Shown: positions 8,390 through 16,233 of the stretch, in pieces
Layout of the letters: each line of letters opens with the position of its first letter
Position numbering within the stretch: the stretch's first letter is position 1
From: Amycolatopsis keratiniphila subsp. keratiniphila
GTDB taxonomy: Bacteria; Actinomycetota; Actinomycetes; Mycobacteriales; Pseudonocardiaceae
Direction: 5' to 3'
Assembly (NCBI RefSeq): GCF_001620365.2
Contig: NZ_LQMT02000007.1
Location: 206,344 to 243,347 of the forward strand
DNA length: 37,004 bases
Notes under the pieces: generated by a model
The model's input: only the letters and a program-made list of their open reading frames with translations
What the model was told of the DNA's origin: nothing
The model's database searches: none
Program-made: the position numbers and the translations under genes

Positions 8390-8908
8390 TCAACACACCC
8401 GGAGGGCCTCCACACGGCGTCCCTCAAGCACGGAACGACCGCCGAGCGCGCCGAGTTCCATGACCACCGAAACGCCGCTGACCTGCACCTTCGCGTCTTC
8501 CAGCAGTTTGCAGGTCGCCGCGACCGTGCCACCGGTGGCGAGCACGTCGTCGAGGATCGCGACACGCTGGCCGGGCTCGACGACACCTTCGGGCAGTTCG
8601 ACGGTCGCGGTGCCGTACTCCAGCGTGTAGCCGACCCTGCCCGCGACGCGCGGCAGCTTGCCCGGCTTGCGGATCAACGCGACGCCGAGGCCACGGGCGT
8701 AACCGACGGCGGCCGCCAGCAGGAATCCGCGCGCCTCCACACCGGCAAGCAGATCGACGTCCGCGTCGACGGTGGCGGCCAGCGCGTCGGTGACGGCCTT
8801 GAAGCCCGCCGCGTCGGCGAACAGCGGGCTCAGGTCCCGGAACAGCACGCCGGGTTCCGGGAAGTCCGGTACGTCGGCGATGAGGTCGAGTGCCTTGGGC
8901 AGCTCCAT
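8390..8908 (-). CDS. apt: Adenine phosphoribosyltransferase
   Basis: 172 residues from ATG at 8908, preceded by AGGAAG. An open frame extends upstream to 8998, but it only reads through the palindrome at 8945-9005 and is not credible protein. The type I phosphoribosyltransferase PRPP loop is at about 116-128 (VAILDDVLATGGT). The adenine-salvage pattern FPEPGVLFRDLSPLF at the N-terminus and the GVEARGF loop are present. It converts adenine and PRPP to AMP in the cytoplasm. The place between secF and rel is the conserved actinobacterial order. The lipoprotein gene that lies between secF and apt in Mycobacterium tuberculosis is absent; a 108-base gap with a palindrome is found instead. Confidence 0.96.
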   Translation of the reverse strand: MELPKALDLIADVPDFPEPGVLFRDLSPLFADAAGFKAVTDALAATVDADVDLLAGVEARGFLLAAAVGYARGLGVALIRKPGKLPRVAGRVGYTLEYGTATVELPEGVVEPGQRVAILDDVLATGGTVAATCKLLEDAKVQVSGVSVVMELGALGGRSVLEGRRVEALRVC

Positions 8909-8944
8909 GTACTTCCTGCTCTCCAGTCGTGCTTCCGGGTCCCT

Positions 8945-9005
8945 GAACGCTATGAACGGTCCGTTCCTTGCAAATTTCGCAAGGAACGGACCGTTCATAG
9001 CGTTC
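8945..9005. repeat. Long perfect palindrome (family member B), 27-bp arms
   Basis: The left arm is at 8945-8971 (contains TATGAACGGTCCGTTCC). The right arm at 8979-9005 is its exact reverse complement, with a 7-base AAATTTC loop. It lies 11 bases beyond the secF stop and 36 bases before the apt start, inside a run of co-oriented genes, so it could terminate or attenuate the sec transcript. Each arm also holds the inner dyad GAACGG-T-CCGTTC. Confidence 0.88.
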
Positions 9006-9016
9006 GACGGCCGGGA

Positions 9017-10213
9017 TTACCTCTTGCGCTTACCCGACGGACGCCCCTTGTGGGCCTTCTGGTTCCGCGCCGGCACGCTCGCCGCCGCGGCGTACGCCTT
9101 CTCCTTGCGGAGCTCGGCGGCCAGCGCGTCCTCGTCGTTCGGGTCGAAGTCGTCGTCGCGCTCGGCGGCCTTGCGGGCCTGGTTCGCGCGCCGCGCGGCC
9201 ACCCGGTCGGCCTGCTGACGGAACTTCGGGTCACGCATCTTGAAGTCGACCAGCAGCGGGGTGGCCAGCGCGACCGACGACAGCACGCCGACCACGGTGC
9301 CGGTGAGCTGCACGAGCGCGAGCTCCTGCAGGGTGCCGGAACCGAGCAGGAGGTAGCCGATCACCAGCAGGCCGAGGATCGGCAGCGCCGCGATCAAGGA
9401 CGTGTTGAACGAACGCATCAGCGTCTGGTTCAACGCCAGGTTCGCCGCTTCCCCATAGGTCCGGCGGGTCAGGCCGAGCAGACCGCGCGTGTTCTCACGG
9501 ACCTTGTCGAACACCACCACCGTGTCGTACAGCGAGAACCCGAGGATCGTCAGCAGACCGATCACCGTCGCAGGCGTGACCTCGAAGCCGATCAGCGAAT
9601 AAACACCCGCCGTCACCACGATGTCGTTCAGCAGGGTGACCAGTGCCGCGGCCGCCATCCTTGGATCGAAGTACAACGCCAGGAACAACGTGACCGCCAG
9701 CAGGAAGACCCCGAGCGCGATCAGTGCCTGCCGGGAGATCTCCCCACCCCAGGACGCGCTGACCGCGCTGTCACTGATCGCCTGGACGCTGGGCTGGCCG
9801 GAAGTCCCGATCGGGCCCAGTTCCTGGAACAGCGCCTGCTTCACCTTGGCGACCTCGGCCGCGTCCAGGGTGTCCGAGCGGAGCTGGATGGTCGACGAGA
9901 CGCCGCTGCCGACCTTCTGCGCCTCGTCGGCGGGCTTGCCCAGCGCGTCGGCGAAGACCTCCTTGGCCCGCTCCTCGGTGATCTGCCCGCTCTTGCCGTT
10001 GGCGGGCAGCTGGATCTGGGTGCCGCCTTCGAAGTCGATGCCGAAGTTGAAGCCCTTGACCCCCATCGACGCGATGCACACCAGCACCAGCGCACCGAAG
10101 AAGAGATACCAGCGTTTGCGGACACCGACGACGTCGAACACGCCGGTGCCCACATACATGCGGTGGAAGACGCTCTCGTGCTTGGTATCGGTGGTGTTCT
10201 TCTCGTCGACCAC
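9017..10213 (-). CDS. secF: Protein translocase subunit SecF
   Basis: 398 residues from GTG at 10213. A GTG at 10219 is also in frame, but AGGAGG ends only one base before it and seven bases before 10213. There is one transmembrane helix near the N-terminus (about 40-58) and a periplasmic-side P1 domain starting at FGIDFEGGT. A block of five helices follows at about 165-325, with the SecF pattern LTILGFSLYDTVVVFDKVREN. The tail is cytosolic and rich in Lys, Arg, Asp and Glu. Together with SecD it uses the proton gradient to help pull preproteins out of the SecYEG channel. The start is 2 bases after the secD stop. Palindrome B follows its stop. Confidence 0.96.
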   Translation of the reverse strand: MVDEKNTTDTKHESVFHRMYVGTGVFDVVGVRKRWYLFFGALVLVCIASMGVKGFNFGIDFEGGTQIQLPANGKSGQITEERAKEVFADALGKPADEAQKVGSGVSSTIQLRSDTLDAAEVAKVKQALFQELGPIGTSGQPSVQAISDSAVSASWGGEISRQALIALGVFLLAVTLFLALYFDPRMAAAALVTLLNDIVVTAGVYSLIGFEVTPATVIGLLTILGFSLYDTVVVFDKVRENTRGLLGLTRRTYGEAANLALNQTLMRSFNTSLIAALPILGLLVIGYLLLGSGTLQELALVQLTGTVVGVLSSVALATPLLVDFKMRDPKFRQQADRVAARRANQARKAAERDDDFDPNDEDALAAELRKEKAYAAAASVPARNQKAHKGRPSGKRKR

Positions 10214-10215
10214 GG

Positions 10216-11910
10216 TCACGCCTCCTTCGCGTTCGGGCGGCCGGGAACGGCGCGCGCGGCCTTGCGGTCCGAACCCAGCTGCTGCACGGCGCCGAGGCCG
10301 AGGTTCTTGGGGTTGGACAGGAACTTCGACTTGGACCGGGACACCATCGCGACCAGAGGGTGCGTCACGAGGTAGACCACGACGAGGTCGAGCACCGTCG
10401 ACATGCCGAGGGTGAACGCGAAGCCCTTCACGTCACCGACGGCCAGCAGGTAGAGGACCGCCGCGGCGAGGAAGCTGACCGCGTCCGCAGCGAGAATCGT
10501 GCGCTGGGCCCGGGACCAGCCGCGCGGGACCGCGGACCGGAAGGTCCTGCCTTCGCGGATTTCGTCCTTCAACCGTTCGAAGTAGATGACGAACGAGTCC
10601 GCGGTGATACCGATCGCGATGATCAGGCCCGCCACGCCCGCGAGGTCGAGGGTGTACCCGATCCACCGCCCCAGCAGCACCAGGACCCCGTACACGATGG
10701 TGAACGACAAACCGAGCGACAGGATCGTCAGCAGGCCGAGCAGCCGGTAATAGAACATGCAGTAGATGAACACGGCCAGCAGGCCGATACCGCCGGCGAT
10801 CAGGCCCGCCTGAAGCGACGCGAGACCCAGCGTCGCGGACACCGTCGTCGCGTCCGAGGATTCGAACGACAGCGGCAGCGAACCGTACTTCAGCACATCC
10901 GCCAGGTCCTTCGCCTCGGTCTGGCTGAACCGGCCGGTGATCTGGGTCTGACCACCGAGGATCGCGGACTGGATGGTCGGCGCGGAGACGACCTGCGTGT
11001 CGAGGACGAACGCGGCCTGCTTCTGGACGTTCTTCGAGGTGAAGTCGCCCCAGATCCGCGAACCCTCACCCTTGAAGTTCAGGTTGACGACCCACTGGGA
11101 GTTCTGGGTGTCGTAGCCGGAGGAGGCGTCGGAGATCTCCGTTCCGGGGAGGAACTCCGGCTCCAGCAGGTACTTCATGGTGTTCTTGTCACCGCAGGCG
11201 ACCAGCGGCTTGTCGGTGAGGTCGTTGCCGACCAGCGGGTCCGACACCTTGGGGTCGCAGTTGAGCGCCGCGAAGGCCTTCTCGGCGGCCGCGGCCTGCT
11301 TCGCCTGGTCCGTGGAAAGCAGATCGGGGTTCTGCCGGAGGTTCCGGGCCTCCTCGATCTCCTTCTTCGTCTGCTCGTCGGAGTCCGCGCCGGGCTGCTG
11401 CTGCGGCGCGCCGGCGGCGCCACCGCCGTTGGCAGGGCTGGTCGGCGGGGCGCTCACGCCCGGGGAGGACGGCGGTGCCGAAGACGGCGCGCCGGAGGCG
11501 GGCGGGGTCGACGGCTGCTGGACCGGGGTCACCGGCTGCGACGTCACGACCTTCCGGAAGCCCAGCTTCGCGGTCTTGCCCAGGGTCTTGGCCTGGTCGC
11601 CCTGCTCGCCGGGGACGGTGATCACGACGTTGCTGCCGTCGAGGACCACCTCGGTGCCGCTGACGCCGATACCGTTGACCCGGCGCTCGATGATCGAGCG
11701 GGCCTGTTCGAGGGACTCTCGCGGAGGGTCGCCGCCGTCGGGGTTTCGGGCGGACAGGGTGACCCTCGTGCCGCCTTGCAGATCGATGCCGAGCTTCGGC
11801 GTCGGCTTGCCGCTACCGGTGAAGAACACCAGGGCGTACAGCGCCACCACGATCAGGGCGAAGAAGGCGAGATAGCGTCCCGGGCGGAGATGCCCGGCCG
11901 GTGCGGCCAC
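10216..11910 (-). CDS. secD: Protein translocase subunit SecD
   Basis: 564 residues from GTG at 11910. A longer frame reaches 11967, but mycobacterial SecD aligns from about this point (an alanine-rich start, then RPGRYLAFFALIVVALYALVFF) and the upstream start has no ribosome binding site. The first helix is followed by LGIDLQGGTRVTLSA and a large extracytoplasmic P1 domain. That domain contains a Pro/Ala/Gly/Ser-rich insert at about 135-180 and two or more cysteines (NCDPKVSD, VACGDKN). A five-helix membrane block ends the protein (AGLIIAIGITADSFVIYFERLKDEIREG). It works with SecF and YajC in protein export. It is co-transcribed with secF. A hairpin at 12026-12059 separates it from yajC. Confidence 0.96.
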   Translation of the reverse strand: MAAPAGHLRPGRYLAFFALIVVALYALVFFTGSGKPTPKLGIDLQGGTRVTLSARNPDGGDPPRESLEQARSIIERRVNGIGVSGTEVVLDGSNVVITVPGEQGDQAKTLGKTAKLGFRKVVTSQPVTPVQQPSTPPASGAPSSAPPSSPGVSAPPTSPANGGGAAGAPQQQPGADSDEQTKKEIEEARNLRQNPDLLSTDQAKQAAAAEKAFAALNCDPKVSDPLVGNDLTDKPLVACGDKNTMKYLLEPEFLPGTEISDASSGYDTQNSQWVVNLNFKGEGSRIWGDFTSKNVQKQAAFVLDTQVVSAPTIQSAILGGQTQITGRFSQTEAKDLADVLKYGSLPLSFESSDATTVSATLGLASLQAGLIAGGIGLLAVFIYCMFYYRLLGLLTILSLGLSFTIVYGVLVLLGRWIGYTLDLAGVAGLIIAIGITADSFVIYFERLKDEIREGRTFRSAVPRGWSRAQRTILAADAVSFLAAAVLYLLAVGDVKGFAFTLGMSTVLDLVVVYLVTHPLVAMVSRSKSKFLSNPKNLGLGAVQQLGSDRKAARAVPGRPNAKEA

Positions 11911-12025
11911 TGTGCTTCGGTCTCCTCGGACGGACTGGGTTTTTCCCCAATGGACTTGGCTGTTCACTCATCCGGGCGGGAGCCCGGTGGTACCGCGAAC
12001 GAGCACGACTATGACGACGGACACG

Positions 12026-12059
12026 CACGCAGCACCGAGACACTACTCGGTGCTGCGTG
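12026..12059. terminator. Hairpin between yajC and secD
   Basis: A 14-bp perfect stem (left arm 12026-12039 containing GCAGCACCGAG, right arm 12046-12059) has a 6-base loop ACACTA. It lies 58 bases past the yajC stop and 116 bases before the secD start on the minus strand. No T-run follows, so it may be a partial terminator, attenuator or RNA-processing site rather than a full stop. Confidence 0.6.
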
Positions 12060-12117
12060 AGCCCGGCGTTGGCCCCGCACCTACGAAAGTCTGGTGTCGG
12101 GGATGGCCTTACAAGCG

Positions 12118-12525
12118 CTACTTCTTGCCGTGTTCCAGCGGAGGAGCGATCTGCGCGCCCGACTTCTCCTCGACGCGCTCATCGTCCTTCGACTCGACGA
12201 CCGGCGCCTCGACGACCTCGTCGGTGTCGGTGGCGTCAGTGGTGTCCTCGTCGGTCTCCACGACCGGCTCGACCTTCTCGCGGACAGCCTGGCGCAGCCA
12301 GGTGGTCACGACGCCGGGAGCGACCTCGAGGTCGATCGTGGTGTCGGCGGAGGCGTCGGCGACAGTCGCGTAGAGACCGGAGGTGGTCATCACCCGGTCA
12401 CCGGGAGCCAGGCTCGAGAGCAGCTCCTGCTGCGCCGCCGCCGCCTTCTTCTGCTTACGGGTGCCCATGACGAGCGGAATCGCCACAACGAGCATCAGGA
12501 GCAGCGGCAGCAATAACTGGTTCAT
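12118..12525 (-). CDS. yajC: Preprotein translocase subunit YajC
   Basis: 135 residues from ATG at 12525 with GGAGA 6 bases upstream. A short N-terminal transmembrane helix (about 3-20, LLLPLLLMLVVAIPLVM) is followed by RKQKKAAAAQQELLSSLAPGDRVMTTSGLYATV, the conserved YajC core. The C-terminal tail is unusually acidic, with repeated Asp, Glu, Thr and Val, and ends in GKK. It is a single-pass membrane partner of SecDF. It lies between ruvB and secD, the standard actinobacterial order, with 145 bases separating it from ruvB, so it may have its own promoter. Confidence 0.95.
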   Translation of the reverse strand: MNQLLLPLLLMLVVAIPLVMGTRKQKKAAAAQQELLSSLAPGDRVMTTSGLYATVADASADTTIDLEVAPGVVTTWLRQAVREKVEPVVETDEDTTDATDTDEVVEAPVVESKDDERVEEKSGAQIAPPLEHGKK

Positions 12526-12658
12526 GATTCTCCATTTCGAGCGGACGCCGCGCGGTGCGCTGTTTTGTCCGGTTTGGCGGGGTGTGCTCTCCCCGAGTGT
12601 GCCAGGTGCCAGCGGAAACTCCACCACCACCCGTCGTCACCACGGGCCTCGAACCGCG

Positions 12659-12673
12659 TGAACGGTCCGTTCA
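12659..12673. repeat. Half-copy of the long-palindrome family overlapping the ruvB stop
   Basis: TGAACGGTCCGTTCA is a 15-base palindrome identical over 14 bases to the inner dyad of palindrome B (8953-8966). Its last three bases (12671-12673) are the complement of the ruvB stop codon. Only one arm is present here. Confidence 0.6.
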
Positions 12674-13744
12674 GTCCTGGTCGAACAGGTTCGGGCCGCC
12701 CTGCTCGCCACGCGTGGCACCGGCCGGGGCCGGCAGGCCGAGGTGCTCCCACGCGGCCGCTGTGGCGACCCGGCCGCGAGGAGTGCGGGCGAGCATACCG
12801 GCGCGGACCAGGTAAGGCTCACACACCTCTTCGACGGTGGTCGGTTCTTCCCCCACCGCGACGGCCAGCGTCGACACGCCGACCGGGCCGCCGCCGAAGG
12901 AGCGGACCAACGCGGTCAGCACCGCGCGGTCGAGCCGGTCGAGGCCGAGTTCGTCGACGTCGTAGACCTCCAGCGCGGCACGGGCGATCTTGCGCGTGAC
13001 CTTGCCGTCCGCCCGGACCTCGGCGTAGTCGCGCACGCGGCGCAGGAGCCGGTTCGCGATCCGCGGTGTGCCGCGGGACCGGCGGGCGATCTCCGCGCAG
13101 CCGTCCCGGTCGATTTCGATGTCGAGGATCGTGGCGGCACGGCGGGCGACGAGTTCCAGCTCGGCGTCGCTGTAGAACTCCATCTGGCCGGTGAAACCGA
13201 ACCGGTCGCGCAGCGGACCGGTCAGCGAACCGGACCGCGTCGTGGCCCCGACCAGCGTGAACGGGGCGATCTCCAGTGGGATGCTGGTGGCACCGGGGCC
13301 CTTGCCGACCACGACGTCGACACGGAAGTCCTCCATCGCGAGGTACAGCATCTCCTCGGCGGGGCGGGCGATGCGGTGGATCTCGTCGATGAACAGGACG
13401 TCGCCGGGCGCCAGGTTGGACAGCATCGCGGCCAGGTCGCCCGCGCGTTCCAGCGCGGGCCCGGAGGTGATGCGGATGGCGGCGTTGAGTTCGGCGGCGA
13501 CGATCATCGCCATACTCGTCTTGCCCAGTCCCGGCGGGCCCGAGAGCAGGACGTGATCCGGCGGCACACCCCGGCGCCGCGCGCTTTCCAGGACGAGTTC
13601 GAGCTGTTCACGCACTCGCGGCTGGCCGACGAACTCGTCGAGCTTGCGCGGGCGCAGCGTGGTCTCGACCTCTCGTTCGCCCGTCTGCGGCAGCGCCGAG
13701 AGCGTCTCGTCGGTTTCGAACTCCGTCACGGCCTCATAGTCCAT
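12671..13744 (-). CDS. ruvB: Holliday junction branch migration ATPase RuvB
   Basis: 357 residues from ATG at 13744, 8 bases after the ruvA stop. It is a complete AAA+ motor. [13 protein letters not shown] leads into Walker [10 protein letters not shown], Walker B LFIDEIHR, sensor 1 GATTRSG, the arginine-finger region PLRDRFGF and sensor 2 [19 protein letters not shown] winged-helix domain completes it. Hexamers on either side of RuvA pump DNA through the junction. The C-terminal tail after the winged helix (from about residue 340, [10 protein letters not shown]) looks disordered. The stop codon is part of a palindromic repeat unit. Confidence 0.98.
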   Translation of the reverse strand: MDYEAVTEFETDETLSALPQTGEREVETTLRPRKLDEFVGQPRVREQLELVLESARRRGVPPDHVLLSGPPGLGKTSMAMIVAAELNAAIRITSGPALERAGDLAAMLSNLAPGDVLFIDEIHRIARPAEEMLYLAMEDFRVDVVVGKGPGATSIPLEIAPFTLVGATTRSGSLTGPLRDRFGFTGQMEFYSDAELELVARRAATILDIEIDRDGCAEIARRSRGTPRIANRLLRRVRDYAEVRADGKVTRKIARAALEVYDVDELGLDRLDRAVLTALVRSFGGGPVGVSTLAVAVGEEPTTVEEVCEPYLVRAGMLARTPRGRVATAAAWEHLGLPAPAGATRGEQGGPNLFDQD

Positions 13745-13752
13745 GTGGCCGG

Positions 13753-14352
13753 TTACCGCTTACGCCCGAGGGTGGCCAACGCGGCGCGCAGCACGGACGA
13801 CGTCGTGTGGCCTTCGCCCTCGCCGAGCACCTTGTCGACGGCCTGTTCGGCCTGCTTGGCCGGGAAGCCGAGGCCCGCGAGCGCCTCGACGACCTCGCCC
13901 CGCAGCGCGCCGGGCGCGACGACCGACGGCGAACCGTCGGTCGGGCCCGCGAGCGCGGTGACCTTGTCGCGCAGTTCGAGCGTGAGCCGCTCGGCGCCCT
14001 TGCGGCCGATGCCGGGCACCTGGGTGAGCACGGTGATGTTGCCTTCGACCAGCGCGGACCGCAGTTTGTCGGGATCGAGGACGGCGAGCGTCGCCAGCGC
14101 GAGCCGCGGGCCGATCCCGGAGACCGTCTGCAGCAGGCCGAACAGCTCGCGGGCGTCCGCGTCGGCGAAACCGAACAGCGTCAAGGAATCCTCGCGGACC
14201 ACGAGCGCGGTGTGCAGCATCGCCTGCTCGCCGCGGCGAAGCGTGGCGAGGGTGGCGGGGGTGGCCTGCACGGCGAAGCCCACTCCCCCGACCTCGATCA
14301 CGACGTGGTCGAGACCGATGGAGAGGATTTCACCGCGTACCGAGGAGATCAT
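13753..14352 (-). CDS. ruvA: Holliday junction DNA helicase subunit RuvA
   Basis: 199 residues from ATG at 14352, overlapping the ruvC stop by 4 bases (ATGA). The frame is open far upstream inside ruvC but the real start is fixed by the conserved MISSVRGEI. The N-terminal OB fold (1-62) is followed by helix-hairpin-helix repeats ([16 protein letters not shown] and [15 protein letters not shown]). A Pro/Ala/Gly linker follows, then the small domain III that binds RuvB (about 145-199). A tetramer holds the four-way junction open. Cytoplasmic, part of the ruvCAB operon. Confidence 0.97.
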   Translation of the reverse strand: MISSVRGEILSIGLDHVVIEVGGVGFAVQATPATLATLRRGEQAMLHTALVVREDSLTLFGFADADARELFGLLQTVSGIGPRLALATLAVLDPDKLRSALVEGNITVLTQVPGIGRKGAERLTLELRDKVTALAGPTDGSPSVVAPGALRGEVVEALAGLGFPAKQAEQAVDKVLGEGEGHTTSSVLRAALATLGRKR

Positions 14353-14933
14353 CGAGCCGCTCCTTGCGTTTTGGCTTGCTTGGCCGCGGCGGCGAGCCTG
14401 GCCTTGTGGTTCTTGGCGATCTCGGCCGCCCTGGCCTCGGCTTCGGCGAGCCGGACGCGCATCGGCTCGCGCCACAGGTGGCAGATGGCGAGCGCGAGCG
14501 CGTCGGCGGCGTCCGCCGGATGCGGTTTGACCTCGAGGCCGAGCAGTCGCATGACCATACCGGTGACCTGCGCCTTGTCCGCCCGGCCGGAGCCGGTGAC
14601 GGCGGCCTTGACCTCGCTCGGGGTGTGGAACACGACCGGGAGCCCACGCCGGGCCGCGGCGAGCGCGACGACGCCGCCCGCCTGCGCGGTACCCATCGCG
14701 GTGCGTACGTTGTGCTGCGCGAACACCCGCTCGACGGCGACGGCCTCGGGCTTGTAGCGATCCATCCAGCGCTCGACCGCGTCGGAGATCCCCAGCAGGC
14801 GCACGGCGAGATCGGCGTCCGCCGGGGTCCGCACGACGTCGACGGCCACCGGGCGGACGGTGCGGCCCGTGCCGCCGTCGACCACCCCGAGCCCGCACCT
14901 GGTCAGACCGGGGTCGACCCCGAGTACCCGCAC
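14349..14933 (-). CDS. ruvC: Crossover junction endodeoxyribonuclease RuvC
   Basis: 194 residues from GTG at 14933, preceded by GGAGG with 7-base spacing. A frame extends to 15032 but lacks a site and runs into the neighbouring gene's promoter region. The catalytic acidic residues are present: Asp in [13 protein letters not shown], Glu in AVERVFAQ, and the aspartates in [12 protein letters not shown]. It cuts Holliday junctions symmetrically as a dimer with Mg2+. The C-terminus is longer than in E. coli, with an Ala/Lys/Arg-rich helix. First gene of ruvCAB, divergent from the DUF985 gene at 15010. Confidence 0.97.
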   Translation of the reverse strand: MRVLGVDPGLTRCGLGVVDGGTGRTVRPVAVDVVRTPADADLAVRLLGISDAVERWMDRYKPEAVAVERVFAQHNVRTAMGTAQAGGVVALAAARRGLPVVFHTPSEVKAAVTGSGRADKAQVTGMVMRLLGLEVKPHPADAADALALAICHLWREPMRVRLAEAEARAAEIAKNHKARLAAAAKQAKTQGAAR

Positions 14934-15009
14934 GCGTTTTCCTCCGCTCCGGCGAACATCAGTTCGAGATCCGAGGCTACCCGGCGCGGGGTCCGGGCAA
15001 GATGAGGAC

Positions 15010-15456
15010 ATGCCGAGTCCCGACGACTTCACCGCCTATCTGGGTCTTCAGCCGTTGCCCGTGGAGGGTGGCCGCTGGGCGCAGAGCTGGCGCGACGAAA
15101 CCGCGTCCGCGATCTACTACCTGCTCGCGCCGCCGGAAACCTCGGCGCCGCACCGGTTGGACCGGCTGGAGATCTACGCGCACCACGCCGGGGCGCCGGT
15201 GCGGATGCTGCTGCTGTTCCCCGACGGGCGTGTTTCGCGGCCGGCGCTGGGGCCGGACGTCGCGGCCGGTCAGCGGCCGCAGGTGGTGGTGCCGGCCGGG
15301 GTGTGGCAGGCGTCGGTGAGTACCGGTGAGTGGAGCCTGGTCGGGACCGTGGTGGTGCCGCCTTATACGGACGACTGCGTCGAGTTCCGGTCCGCGGCGG
15401 TTTTGGCCGCCGAGTGGCCGGACGCCGTGGAGGACCTGGCGCCCTGGCTGGCTTGA
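15010..15456 (+). CDS. Cupin-type DUF985 family protein
   Basis: 148 residues from ATG at 15010. The frame is open upstream but overlaps ruvC. The sequence has the DUF985 cupin pattern: an N-terminal [21 protein letters not shown], then [17 protein letters not shown], then a beta-rich core ending [12 protein letters not shown] and [19 protein letters not shown]. The double-stranded beta-helix fold is expected, but no biochemical role can be assigned; relatives are often annotated as sugar-isomerase-like cupins. It stands alone on the plus strand and faces ruvC across a 76-base divergent gap. Palindrome C follows 34 bases after its stop. Confidence 0.85.
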   Translation: MPSPDDFTAYLGLQPLPVEGGRWAQSWRDETASAIYYLLAPPETSAPHRLDRLEIYAHHAGAPVRMLLLFPDGRVSRPALGPDVAAGQRPQVVVPAGVWQASVSTGEWSLVGTVVVPPYTDDCVEFRSAAVLAAEWPDAVEDLAPWLA

Positions 15457-15490
15457 GCTTCGGCCTTGATACTCGCCGAGCCGCCCCGAA

Positions 15491-15545
15491 TGTCATGAAA
15501 GGGTCGTTCAGGACGAGAAACGTCCTGAACGACCCTTTCATGACA
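15491..15545. repeat. Long perfect palindrome (family member C), 25-bp arms
   Basis: The left arm at 15491-15515 begins TGTCATGAAAGGGTCGTTCA. The right arm at 15521-15545 is its exact reverse complement, with loop AGAAA. It is closest to the plus-strand DUF985 stop (34 bases). The same arm sequence is found cut off at both edges of the window (1-16 and 36992-37004), making this the most frequent arm type here. Confidence 0.88.
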
Positions 15546-15569
15546 CGCACTTAAGCGGCAGGCCACACG

Positions 15570-15626
15570 AGTACGTGAAGGCCCCCTTCATTGCGTCTAA
15601 CGCAATGAAGGGGGCCTTCACGTACT
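15570..15626. repeat. Long perfect palindrome (family member D), 27-bp arms
   Basis: The left arm at 15570-15596 (AGTACGTGAAGGCCCCCTTC at its start) and the right arm at 15600-15626 are exact reverse complements around CTA. It lies 9 bases past the stop of the minus-strand DUF4262 gene. Each arm carries an inner dyad TGAAGG-CCC-CCTTCA. It is separated from palindrome C by only 24 bases, so each convergent gene has its own copy. Confidence 0.88.
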
Positions 15627-15635
15627 TAGCGAACC

Positions 15636-16166
15636 TCAGGGGCCGTCGACGCCCGGCGTCCAGCTCTCCGGGTCACCGGATTCGGTCAGCACCGGCTGGT
15701 ACCGCGCGAAGCCCTCGGGCGCGTCCGGATGCCACGGGAAGTGCCCGTCCGGCGTGGCGACGATCAACTGCAGCGCAGGGAAGTCCCCGTCCGGGTAGAT
15801 CAGGAACGCGCTCCCGAAGTACTCGGGATAGTGCCCCTTCGCGACCCGTTCGAAGACCACCGGCGCGCCCTCGAAGAAATCGTCGTACTGCTTGCCGACC
15901 TCGAAGATCTCGCCCGCGGCCGCCCGGTCGACGTAGGCGTCGAGAAGGACCGGGCCCATGTGCTCGGGCAGTCCGATCACGACCGCTTCCGCGACGTTGT
16001 GCAACGCCCAGGCGCAGGCGGTGAAACAGAACGCCGCTTCCTCCTCGTCGCCTTCGACCGCGATGACCGCGTTCCCTCTCGCCTTCGCCTGTCCCTCGAT
16101 CCACTGGATGAGTTCGGTTTCTTCGGCGGTGAGGGCATCGGCTTCGGAGGTCGTCACGCGCGACAT
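15636..16166 (-). CDS. DUF4262 domain-containing protein
   Basis: 176 residues from ATG at 16166; a longer frame starts at 16190 without a clear site. The pattern fits DUF4262: an N-terminal helix (ETELIQWIEGQAKARGNAVIAVEGD), then FCFTACAWALHNVAEAVVIGLPEHMG, then KQYDDFFEGAPVVFERV and QLIVATPDGHFPWHPDAP. Function is unknown for the family. The protein is acidic and has no signal or membrane segment, so cytoplasmic. It is convergent with the DUF985 gene and lies upstream of no obvious partner. yebC ends 67 bases before its start, separated by a hairpin, so it probably has its own promoter. Confidence 0.85.
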   Translation of the reverse strand: MSRVTTSEADALTAEETELIQWIEGQAKARGNAVIAVEGDEEEAAFCFTACAWALHNVAEAVVIGLPEHMGPVLLDAYVDRAAAGEIFEVGKQYDDFFEGAPVVFERVAKGHYPEYFGSAFLIYPDGDFPALQLIVATPDGHFPWHPDAPEGFARYQPVLTESGDPESWTPGVDGP

Positions 16167-16203
16167 TGTGCCCCACGCGAGCGCCCGCACCTAGTCCCGG
16201 GAC

Positions 16204-16232
16204 CGATTTTCCGCGGCATGGCGGGAAAATCG
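16204..16232. terminator. Hairpin immediately after yebC
   Basis: CGATTTTCCGC (16204-16214) pairs with GCGGGAAAATCG (16221-16232) with one bulged G and a 6-base loop. It begins one base after the yebC stop on the minus strand. The AT-containing stem and its position fit a transcription terminator separating yebC from the DUF4262 gene. Confidence 0.6.
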
Positions 16233-16233
16233 A

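Noticed and set aside
8909..8998. An N-terminal extension of Apt of 30 residues
   Set aside because: It is a translation of palindrome B. The start at 8908 has a ribosome binding site and matches the family.
5099..10375. A 1758-codon open frame on the plus strand opposite the crotonase, rel, apt and secF genes
   Set aside because: It is a shadow frame caused by high GC in real minus-strand genes. Its product is Arg/Asp/His-rich low complexity with no domain, and it begins inside palindrome A.
10360..14530. Long plus-strand frames opposite secD, ruvB and ruvA
   Set aside because: Shadow frames with biased composition, covering genes with complete conserved motifs on the minus strand.
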